Made by a program: the position numbers and the translations under genes
Origin: a virus
Length of the DNA stretch: 24,714 bases
IMG/VR virus record: IMGVR_UViG_3300020392_000076
Span: 1 to 24,714 of that record
Reading direction: 5' to 3' (one strand)
In this document: one piece after another, positions 13,705-20,556 of the stretch
Position numbering within the stretch: position 1 is the stretch's first letter
How the letters are laid out: each line of letters opens with the position of its first letter
The notes under the pieces: generated by a model
Databases searched by the model: none
What the model saw: only the letters and a program-made list of their open reading frames with translations
What the model was told of the DNA's origin: nothing

Positions 13705-16700
13705 TTATTGCATATGTTTGATAAATTCTGCGATACCAGCCTTAACTGGGCCGCCTTTTGCCATTCCTATTTGAGGCCCCGCATATTTAAATATGTTAGT
13801 AAAAACATCTTCAATATCCATTTCGCCTCGTTTCACCTTCCTAATATTTTTGCTTAATTCCCTTTCAGAAGTCTTTTTTGTGTGTCGCCTATTTAAAAGA
13901 GCTTGAGACGGACCCGCACCTTCTGTCGCTTTTAGAGGAATATTTCTTTCTCTTAAAACATCTAAAGCAAGCAAAGGATGGTCCTCTGCAGTTGCAGGAG
14001 GGGCAAACATGTCAGAATCTTCATATAAATCAAATAATTTACCTTTTGTTTCAGGGTTTCCCAGTAAATTAAAATACACATTACTTGAACGATTTGGGTC
14101 CGCACCTTCTTTTTGAGAACGGCCCGCAGCATAAAGAAGAGCTGCATACCCCTCTATTCCAAATTCTTCAATTAGTTTCTCTGGGGAGGCATTATCAAGT
14201 AATAAATTAGCTTGAAAATTACTCTCTACGGCTTCTGCAAACTCATTAGCACGAGATTCTACTTCTCCCCCCTTCTGCATAAAAGGAATAAACTTGGCTA
14301 TTCCTGCTTTTACATGACCGCCTTTTGCAAACTCCTGTGGCTGGTTCGTGGGCCGCGTTTCGGTCAACGCCGCCCCTGTACCAATGCCCACGGTCCCCGC
14401 AAAACCGTATTTCTTTAAAATATCTAAAGTAGCCGCATCAAAAACAACGTAATTATAATCGTCTGCTCCGGGGTCTAACCTATCGTACCGCGTACCACGG
14501 GTTGAATACTTCGTTCCTTTTATGCCGTTATTGTTCAATAAAATAGAAATACGCGGGTCATCTAAACTAGAACCACCATAGAATTTGGCAATGGACAACA
14601 GAACTCCCTGACCGTCAGCCCGCCCCCGTTCGACCTCCTTAATCAACTTCTCATCGCCAATCTTACGAGCGATTGCTGAAACCTTTTCACGAACAGCAGG
14701 GTGCTGGTCCTCCATTGAGCGATAGAAATCAATCATTTCGGTACGCGGATCAATGTCCATAGCTACTTGCATAAGCGTACCGTCAGAAGGTCCAAGACCT
14801 ATAACCTCAAAACCATCTCGCTCCACACCCGTCTTCTCATCAACGTGAACTGCGTTTTTCAAACGTAAAGTTTTACCGTCATCGAAAGCGTAGTCTGTAA
14901 AGCCCCCGGTTAAATTTGTATTTACATTGTCCTCGCCAATGCCATAAACCAATTCATCGAGCAAATTTGAGAACTCTTCGTTATCTTCAACAAAAAGCTT
15001 TGGTCTTCCTGTGTCAGGGTCTGTCACACGATCTGTGTTAAACCGTCCAACAACCATGTTCAAATCGTCTTCATCTGCAAAAGGGTCTAACTCTTTGCGA
15101 AAACCTACGTTGCGTTTGTATGTTTCGCCCACCTGACGAAGATCCGAAAGATAAATACCATGACCAAACATGTTTGCTCCTTCACCTGTCTTTACATAGT
15201 GAAGATCAAACTTATCAAAATCAGTTCCTGCCCCGTGCCAAGTCTCAACTTTACGGCGACGAGCGGCTTCATTTATTTTTGGAACCATGCCCTGAATGCC
15301 GCCTTTACCTGTTGGGTACTGAACTCCCATAGGGCCGACTTCTTTAATTACGTCCTGCATGTCAAAGCCGCCTGGAGCAAACACTTCGATAGGAGCGGTC
15401 GCAGCTCTCATTTTGAGCTCATATAGTCGGCCATCTATTCTCTCTAATGCAGCAGGAGAAGTAGCCTTTCGTCGCGAACTTTCCAATTCACGAATTTCCG
15501 CAAACAGCTTCTCCCTTTCCTCAGAGCTTCGAGCAACCTTTTCCCCAATTATTCTTAAATAATTTCTATAAGAGTCTTCAGTAATGCCCAAAGCTTTCAT
15601 TACTTTTTGTTGTTTTTGTATCGCGCCTTGATATCTATTAGCCATTATTTCTTTAGCGCGAGCCAAAACTTCTTCACGCATAGCGAGATTATTAGGATCT
15701 AATTTAGCCCCTTGGTACATGGGACCTGGATAAACCATCGCACGAGAACGCATGTTATTGGGCATATTATTTTGCGAAAGAATATCATCACGAGCCATGT
15801 TTAAAGCTTGATAAATTCTACCATTTTCGCTTTGGGGGTTTGCCTGCGATAAGTTGCCCATACTGTAGGTTCCTTGATCAAGGCCAATTCTTAGGTTCCG
15901 GTCAACTTCATCTAGGCGTTTTACAAACTCATCAGAAACTTTTTGATAATCAGTCAGAGTAAAAGCCATGCCCCCTTGAGGTAAGCCCTCTACGTCTTGC
16001 AATAAATGCTGTAACTCGTGGATCATAATGCTTCTAAATTGATCTGGGTCACTAGAATCAAGCTGATCTGCTCTTATTGTAATGCGGTTATCATACGAAC
16101 TATAATGACCTAATTCGCCATTTGGGGTCGTTTCAGAAATACGAAGTTGATATTGATTGATGAAATCCCCATACGCCTGCATAATAGGGTGGTCAGAAGG
16201 CAAATGCTCTGACAAAGGACTGTCAAAGAATTTTCCAAAGCCAGGTTCTGTCGGAAGGCTTATGTTATTGTCTAAATAAGAAATAACATTCCCCCCATCC
16301 AAAGATTCATAATTAAAAAAGTCGTACATGTCATGGACAATGCTTTCCGTTGGGGCGTCTGTCCCAAAATTAATATCGGAAAGATCTGCTTCAAATTCAG
16401 TGTAAAAAGTTACGGTTGGTTTTCCGTCTGCGTTATATATAATGGAGGGCCCTGTTCCAAAGCCTGTTTGCTTTTTTGTCTCTCTGAAAATATCATCCGC
16501 TAAAGAGTAAACATTTTCTTCGTTTGCAAAGTCAGCTTTTTTTGCCTTGTATAACTTTTCAGCTAATTCTCTTGATTTTGTAATTTCAGGAAAAGCTCTA
16601 GCCGCCTCTTCGCCACCCATCATTTCTGTCCTTGACGTGTCGGGCAAATCTTGATCCGGGGACCGTGGTACGGGAACTATCTGTCCGTCAGGTGTGACCG

Positions 16701-17124
16701 CGACAGGAGTATTTTTGTTTTTCATATATTTTATAAAGCTTGCAATGCCGTCACTTAAAAGATCCGCTCCTTTAGCGGTGGCTATCTCCCCCAAACCTAG
16801 AGCACCCCCCACAAAACGTGCATCATCCCGCATTTTTTGGCGTAACTCTGTAGGGGCTTTGCCAAAAGTTTTCTCCCTTAAAAGCTCAGAGCCCGCTATT
16901 TTATCTAGCCCCTGCATTTGTTGAAGCATCAAAATATTTGATGTGACTGGAGGTAGAGAAGCAGCCCCTTTGCCTACTAATCCTGCAATATCAGCAAAGC
17001 TGCCTAAAAGTTCCGGCCCCATTCCTTCCAAAAGACCTTTAAGGGTTTCTATGCCCTCACCTGTACGGTCATACCCTTCCGGGTATCTTCGGGACGGTAC
17101 TAAAGAAATTTTTGATTCAGCCAT
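13705..17124 (-). CDS. Polyvalent protein: HELQH zincin-like and ADP-ribosyltransferase-like domains
   Basis: An 1139-residue multidomain protein. Residues 365-376 hold IMIHELQHLLQ, an HExxH zinc-protease motif (His369, Glu370, His373) preceded by a beta/alpha region. Residues 628-661 hold WHGAGTDFDKFD and TGEGANMFGHGIYLSD, the signature of ADP-ribosyltransferases in phage polyvalent proteins, with Tyr658 as the conserved aromatic; the domain ends near NYVVFD (891-896). The N-terminal 135 residues are hydrophobic and helical. The segments around 126-134, 933-950 and 1122-1139 share GIAxFIxxM. Such proteins are thought to be injected with the DNA and to modify host targets. It lies between terminase and portal and overlaps terminase by 8 bases. 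The enzyme activities are predicted from motifs only. Confidence 0.8.
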   Translation of the reverse strand: MAESKISLVPSRRYPEGYDRTGEGIETLKGLLEGMGPELLGSFADIAGLVGKGAASLPPVTSNILMLQQMQGLDKIAGSELLREKTFGKAPTELRQKMRDDARFVGGALGLGEIATAKGADLLSDGIASFIKYMKNKNTPVAVTPDGQIVPVPRSPDQDLPDTSRTEMMGGEEAARAFPEITKSRELAEKLYKAKKADFANEENVYSLADDIFRETKKQTGFGTGPSIIYNADGKPTVTFYTEFEADLSDINFGTDAPTESIVHDMYDFFNYESLDGGNVISYLDNNISLPTEPGFGKFFDSPLSEHLPSDHPIMQAYGDFINQYQLRISETTPNGELGHYSSYDNRITIRADQLDSSDPDQFRSIMIHELQHLLQDVEGLPQGGMAFTLTDYQKVSDEFVKRLDEVDRNLRIGLDQGTYSMGNLSQANPQSENGRIYQALNMARDDILSQNNMPNNMRSRAMVYPGPMYQGAKLDPNNLAMREEVLARAKEIMANRYQGAIQKQQKVMKALGITEDSYRNYLRIIGEKVARSSEEREKLFAEIRELESSRRKATSPAALERIDGRLYELKMRAATAPIEVFAPGGFDMQDVIKEVGPMGVQYPTGKGGIQGMVPKINEAARRRKVETWHGAGTDFDKFDLHYVKTGEGANMFGHGIYLSDLRQVGETYKRNVGFRKELDPFADEDDLNMVVGRFNTDRVTDPDTGRPKLFVEDNEEFSNLLDELVYGIGEDNVNTNLTGGFTDYAFDDGKTLRLKNAVHVDEKTGVERDGFEVIGLGPSDGTLMQVAMDIDPRTEMIDFYRSMEDQHPAVREKVSAIARKIGDEKLIKEVERGRADGQGVLLSIAKFYGGSSLDDPRISILLNNNGIKGTKYSTRGTRYDRLDPGADDYNYVVFDAATLDILKKYGFAGTVGIGTGAALTETRPTNQPQEFAKGGHVKAGIAKFIPFMQKGGEVESRANEFAEAVESNFQANLLLDNASPEKLIEEFGIEGYAALLYAAGRSQKEGADPNRSSNVYFNLLGNPETKGKLFDLYEDSDMFAPPATAEDHPLLALDVLRERNIPLKATEGAGPSQALLNRRHTKKTSERELSKNIRKVKRGEMDIEDVFTNIFKYAGPQIGMAKGGPVKAGIAEFIKHMQ

Positions 17125-18574
17125 AATATGCGCGGACCTGAGTATGCTTATCTTCGTCTATGTCCCAATCGTCCGTGGGCAGCGATACAAAGTTACCTTG
17201 CCGATAACGCATCAACGCTTGGGTCATGCTGTCAACAAGGTCATCATACTCTCCATTTGGAAACGCTGCAACTTCTTCAATAAGCTCATCGGCAAAGGTT
17301 TCATCAGGGGCGTACACCATGCCTGCCTCAAACAAAGGCGAGACCGCATGTACCCTTGAAACCTTGTCATTACCCCGTGATGGAGAGAAGTTAACAACAG
17401 GAATGCCGATATTGCGTAATTCATGCGTTAAAGGCATACCAGAAGCTTTCGCCTCAATTATCACCGTTTCTGGCTCCCAGAAGTTGTATTGATCCCAAGC
17501 TACCTGTTTTAACTCAGGAAAATCCCACCGCCCCTTCTTACTGTCTAACAAAATTAACCCTCTAGGGCCCCCAGCCTCCTCTGGCCTGAAGACACCCCAA
17601 GTTGTGATTGCAGAAAAATCCGCTGTCTCCTTCTTTGAAAACGCAGTATCATAGCTCTGTATTACATACTCAAGATTGGGCACATCCTCTTTTTCCCACC
17701 TTTGCCACCACTCTCGTGGTATAATAGCGTTTTCCTCGCCCGTGGGCCGTTGTTGGTACTGAGCGTTCCATTTCGAGGGCGGAATGGACGCTTTTACCTT
17801 CTCTAAATCATCTTTTGACCAAAACTCAGGCCATGTCGGGTCCCCATCATCTAACAAAGCAGGCAGCTCAACTATCTCCCACTGGTCCGCTTTGGGGTCT
17901 TTATTCATCTGTCGTATAAGTTGCCCGGTCAAATCCTTCTGAGACCACCGCGTCATAACCAGAATGATAGACCCACCCGGCTGTAGTCTCTGTCGGGGGC
18001 CCCCAGTATACCAATCCCAAGCGTCATCAAACCCGTTATTCGACATCGCAGTCTGCTCAGAATGTGGGTCGTCAATGATAACAAGGTCTCCCCCGCGACC
18101 CGCAAGGTTTGATCCCACGCCAACCGCATAATACGTGCCGCCCCTGGCGGTATCCCAACGACCAGAAGCTTTACTGTCGGCTGAAAGCTTGGCTTCAGGA
18201 AATATTTCTGTGTAATCTTCCCTGTCCAAAAGGTTTTTGACCTTACGACCAAAGCCTACGGCAAGCTCTGTGGTGTGCGTCGCCTGTATTATTTTCATAT
18301 TTGGATTGCGGCCTATAAACCATGCAGGCAGAAAGTTCGACGCAAACTCAGACTTTGTATGTCGCGGGGCCATGTTGATAATAAGTCTCTTGAGGGACCC
18401 ATCAGCCACCCTTTGGAACTTCTCTGCGATGATTTTGTGATGCTCACCTGCTATGAACTCAGGCCACATGGCGCGAACAAAGGTCAGGAAATCCTTGCGA
18501 CAGGAATCTATCCTATCTAATTGAGCTAATCTTAACTGAAGTTTGACCGCTCTATCTCTTGCGTCTTCACTCAT
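17117..18574 (-). CDS. terL: Terminase large subunit
   Basis: A 485-residue packaging motor with nuclease. The ATPase has a deviant Walker A at 69-75 (APRHTKS, in place of the common P-x-R-x-G-K-S), Walker B at 164-169 (LVIIDD) and a TRW coupling motif at 208-210. The nuclease domain supplies Asp309 (QSYDTAF), Glu374 (VIIEAKASG) and Asp444/Asp445 or Asp448 (GEYDDLVDS). The family's usual length is kept and the protein is complete. The ATG overlaps the stop of a small exported-protein gene by 4 bases and its own stop overlaps the polyvalent gene by 8 bases. The small terminase is not adjacent but lies at 23550-24113. Confidence 0.92.
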   Translation of the reverse strand: MSEDARDRAVKLQLRLAQLDRIDSCRKDFLTFVRAMWPEFIAGEHHKIIAEKFQRVADGSLKRLIINMAPRHTKSEFASNFLPAWFIGRNPNMKIIQATHTTELAVGFGRKVKNLLDREDYTEIFPEAKLSADSKASGRWDTARGGTYYAVGVGSNLAGRGGDLVIIDDPHSEQTAMSNNGFDDAWDWYTGGPRQRLQPGGSIILVMTRWSQKDLTGQLIRQMNKDPKADQWEIVELPALLDDGDPTWPEFWSKDDLEKVKASIPPSKWNAQYQQRPTGEENAIIPREWWQRWEKEDVPNLEYVIQSYDTAFSKKETADFSAITTWGVFRPEEAGGPRGLILLDSKKGRWDFPELKQVAWDQYNFWEPETVIIEAKASGMPLTHELRNIGIPVVNFSPSRGNDKVSRVHAVSPLFEAGMVYAPDETFADELIEEVAAFPNGEYDDLVDSMTQALMRYRQGNFVSLPTDDWDIDEDKHTQVRAYYG

Positions 18575-18780
18575 GCCTTTTCTTTCGTCTCAACTTCTTC
18601 GTTTAATATACATTTTCTTTGAAAAAAGATAACTGGTGAAAAATTCTGCTCGACGTTCAACGCTAATTGTTCCAATCTTTGCCCACATTGCTCTAGAGAC
18701 GTGTAGGGGCCCCAATCATCTCGTATATTAAAGCACTGTGGGTTTTGTCCTATACACACTACCAATAAGACAGTAAACAT
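18571..18780 (-). CDS. Small exported protein with paired cysteines, upstream of terL
   Basis: A 69-residue protein with a hydrophobic start (MFTVLLVVCIG) resembling a signal sequence, then four cysteines (9, 16, 32, 57), two of them in the pattern PYTSLEQC ... KC. The ATG at 18780 is preferred over the in-frame GTG at 18786 because AAGGAGGTGA is 5 bases upstream of the ATG; this is the strongest ribosome binding site in the window. It shares PYxSLxxC and cysteine spacing with the protein at 9564-9773. A TATAAT box at 18810-18815 could serve it. Its stop overlaps the terL start, so it may drive terminase translation. Function is unknown. Confidence 0.6.
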   Translation of the reverse strand: MFTVLLVVCIGQNPQCFNIRDDWGPYTSLEQCGQRLEQLALNVEQNFSPVIFFQRKCILNEEVETKEKA

Positions 18781-18809
18781 GCTCACCTCCTTTGCAGGGT
18801 TTTACCTTC

Positions 18810-18815
18810 ATTATA
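18810..18815 (-). promoter_or_regulatory. Candidate -10 box upstream of the terL operon
   Basis: A perfect TATAAT on the minus strand, about 30 bases upstream of the start at 18780. No good -35 box is found at 16-18 bases; the stretch upstream is AT-rich and includes ATGATATCAT. The promoter may be extended, activator-dependent or phage-specific. Evidence is limited to one hexamer and a suitable position. Confidence 0.4.
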
Positions 18816-19178
18816 TGCGATATTTTATATAATGATATCATTTTTTTACCTATTGTTTGTGAAAAACATGGACTACGTCGTCCTCTGGCGATCGCCCCTG
18901 GACGTCAATTTTTTGACGCGGGCCGTAAATCATTGTTTTTGTTAAAAATTAAGTCTACACGGGCCCCGATCAATAAAACTGGATCAATCGTTAATAACTA
19001 GATGCAGCGTGTCATGATCCGTGGCGCAGCTCCCACAATTCACTAACAATCGATCACGGATCACGGGTCATGGCGTCCAGTGATAGGTTTACAGCTCCGC
19101 CAGTTCGGCCCGTTGGGCAAGTTATCTGCTTTTATGTCACGGCTGCACCTCGGATTCCGACGCGGGAAAGTCGAATTT

Positions 19179-19232
19179 CAAGCCGATCGATGTATAAACA
19201 CCCGCCGATCGATCACGAGCTCGACGAGAATC
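19179..19232. repeat. 54-bp direct repeat, copy 1
   Basis: Aligns with copy 2 at 19354-19407 without gaps: 42 of 54 positions agree, and the last 21 bases, including the palindrome CGAGCTCG and ending in ACGAGAATC, are identical. The copies start 175 bp apart. The identical half is probably the functional part. It may bind a replication or regulatory protein. Confidence 0.7.
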
Positions 19233-19353
19233 AAGCAATTTTTGGCATTTTTTGGCAATTAAGTGCGTCTGGCGGGAAAAATCGAGGTGCAGCGCGATGA
19301 ATTTATTGATTTTGAGCAAAAAACCGCAAAAACTGGCTAAAAACTGCGATTTT

Positions 19354-19407
19354 CAGGCTGATCAGCGTGTAAACATACGACAATTAATCACGAGCTCGAC
19401 GAGAATC
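19354..19407. repeat. 54-bp direct repeat, copy 2
   Basis: Second copy of the repeat described at 19179-19232. The divergent left half keeps GTGTAAACA (copy 1 has TGTATAAACA), and the right half is unchanged. Copy 2 lies 33 bp from the terminator at 19440-19467. Confidence 0.7.
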
Positions 19408-19439
19408 GCGTTAAAATGGGCCTATTTTTAACAAAAGAC

Positions 19440-19467
19440 AAAAAAAGGCCCGCCATATAAGCGGGCC
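19440..19467 (-). terminator. Rho-independent terminator
   Basis: A 7-bp GC-only stem (GGCCCGC/GCGGGCC, 19447-19453 with 19461-19467) and a 7-base loop, followed on the minus strand by seven U. It lies 20 bases after the stop of the cysteine-rich protein gene and ends that transcript. Confidence 0.85.
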
Positions 19468-19487
19468 GGAGTCGTTAATTGTGGGGC

Positions 19488-20210
19488 TTATTTGGGCTTT
19501 TTAGACCTGCCAAGATCTCCAGCAATGTGATGACGGATTACAGCTCGCGGGCCAAGCTGGCCCATAAACTGATCGAGCTGCTCCGAATCGCTAAGCTGCT
19601 GATCAGAGTCTTTTGTGTTCTCCCATTGTCTCCGGACATTGTGGTAAGCCGCATAGCATCCGCCCTGCTCTTCGAGCTGTCCAGCAGCTCGCTTGCCGGA
19701 TCCATGCCCAGAAAAAATAACCGGATAATCACGATCGCCCCGTGCACAAAGTGGTTTTCCGTCCCCGCAATCAATACAGCTAAAATTTTCTAGATATTCC
19801 TGCGGGCATCTGACAAGAGTCGTCCCGTCATATTTTGAAGATCTAAATGATTTTGACTCGCGCCAGAATGATTCGTCCACAACAGAGACGGCGGGCTGGC
19901 CCCGTTTAATCCACTGAACGGCCTGTTGGAAAGTGTCGGCAGAAAAATTGATCACTGTTTTGGTTGGGCCCAAAAGGGCTTTATACCATTTGGGGTGAAA
20001 GTGAGAGTAAGTCATAGATTCACCCGCTCTGGGCTTAGCGTTCAAAACTGCATCCATATAAACCAGATCAGGCATGTCTGAACCGCAACCGCTTGGATTC
20101 AGGCTGCAGCTCTTTGGGCAAGTGTCAAAAACAGACTGGTCACCCGCCCTATATGTCACGGCGCAGCCCTTAGTTTTTGTAGCTCTGCTTATTTCCACTG
20201 TCTTTAACAT
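19488..20210 (-). CDS. Cysteine-rich phage protein of unknown function (240 aa)
   Basis: A 240-residue protein with nine cysteines. Their arrangement suggests metal binding: C31-P-x-x-C35 with C42, then C135, C145-x-x-C148, C155 and C185 (GGCYAAYHNVR). The C-terminal IRHHIAGDLG is a conserved motif. Similar proteins occur in phages and plasmids and I believe carry a DUF7227-like label, but I am not certain of that name. The gene overlaps the small upstream gene by 7 bases and ends at a strong terminator. The C-P-x-x-C pattern and His pair could bind zinc or an iron-sulfur cluster. It belongs to the accessory block between the terminase subunits. Function is unknown. Confidence 0.65.
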   Translation of the reverse strand: MLKTVEISRATKTKGCAVTYRAGDQSVFDTCPKSCSLNPSGCGSDMPDLVYMDAVLNAKPRAGESMTYSHFHPKWYKALLGPTKTVINFSADTFQQAVQWIKRGQPAVSVVDESFWRESKSFRSSKYDGTTLVRCPQEYLENFSCIDCGDGKPLCARGDRDYPVIFSGHGSGKRAAGQLEEQGGCYAAYHNVRRQWENTKDSDQQLSDSEQLDQFMGQLGPRAVIRHHIAGDLGRSKKPK

Positions 20211-20437
20211 TGCTCAATTCTCCGACCATATGAGTCAAGCTCCGTGTAAACTCGACGCTGAATTAAGTGCACTATGTCTGCGGTTTCGTGCTTGTCCGGT
20301 ATATCGTACAGATCGAGCTGCCAAAATTTTCCGCCGTATTCCATAATTACCCCGACGTCATCCCCATGTATTGGGTGTTCGTAAAACTTGCGGCCCGCGA
20401 CTTTAAAAAGCGGCTTGAATTTTGTAATTTTGTGCAT
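20204..20437 (-). CDS. Small protein of unknown function (77 aa)
   Basis: A 77-residue basic/aromatic protein, partly beta (KFKPLFKVAGRKFYEHPI, then VGVIMEYGGKFWQLDLYDIP) with a C-terminal helix. It has a GGAG ribosome binding site and overlaps the next gene by 7 bases, so both are expressed as one unit. A candidate promoter at 20477-20506 is just upstream. I recognise no family. The next gene may depend on it for translation. Nothing in the sequence points to a reaction or partner. Confidence 0.5.
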   Translation of the reverse strand: MHKITKFKPLFKVAGRKFYEHPIHGDDVGVIMEYGGKFWQLDLYDIPDKHETADIVHLIQRRVYTELDSYGRRIEQC

Positions 20438-20476
20438 TTTTGAATCTCCATTAATTGCACTGTTTTGATGAATATA

Positions 20477-20506
20477 AGACTAACCCCATATTGGGCTTTA
20501 TGTCAA
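20477..20506 (-). promoter_or_regulatory. Candidate sigma-70-like promoter
   Basis: TTGACA (20501-20506) and TAGTCT (20477-20482) with 18 bases between them. The -35 box begins inside the U-run of the preceding terminator. The -10 box has only three consensus positions. The spacer contains an imperfect palindrome, CCCAATATGGGG (10 of 12 symmetric). The call depends mainly on the perfect -35 and its position ahead of a two-gene unit. Confidence 0.4.
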
Positions 20507-20535
20507 AAAAAAAGCCCAGATCTGACTCTGGGCTT
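20505..20535 (-). terminator. Rho-independent terminator after the DUF932 gene
   Basis: A 9-bp perfect stem (AAGCCCAGA/TCTGGGCTT, 20512-20520 with 20527-20535) with a 6-base loop and nine U on the minus strand. It lies about 20 bases after the stop codon. Confidence 0.9.
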
Positions 20536-20556
20536 TTCTTAATGTTGAAGCTGCTG

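Larger units (their letters stand above)
18816..19438 (-). other. Gene-free control or origin-like region, GATC-rich
   Basis: No plausible gene on either strand. The stretch holds ten GATC sites between 18890 and 19363, against about two expected by chance. It also has two 54-bp direct repeats (separate entries), a perfect CGTCAA-TTTT-TTGACG inverted repeat at 18903-18918, and a 9-bp stem TGATCCGTG/CACGGATCA at 19015-19063. Repeats and dense short palindromes are typical of replication origins or transcription control regions. Which of these applies is not decided by the sequence. Confidence 0.6.

Noticed and set aside
18792-19001. 69-codon ORF on the plus strand beside the terL operon
   Set aside because: Low-complexity translation, no ribosome binding site, and it covers promoter-like AT-rich DNA.
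19070-19300. 76-codon ORF on the plus strand in the gene-free region
   Set aside because: No ribosome binding site, opposite strand to every other gene, and it spans repeat and palindrome structure that better explains the sequence.
19179-19407. The two 54-bp repeats considered as ends of a mobile element or attachment sites
   Set aside because: They are direct, only 175 bp apart, and enclose no gene; no integrase or transposase is in the window.
18816-19438. Search for a tRNA or other structured RNA gene
   Set aside because: No cloverleaf with a T-arm (GTTCRA-type) or an acceptor stem was found; the available stems are short and far apart.
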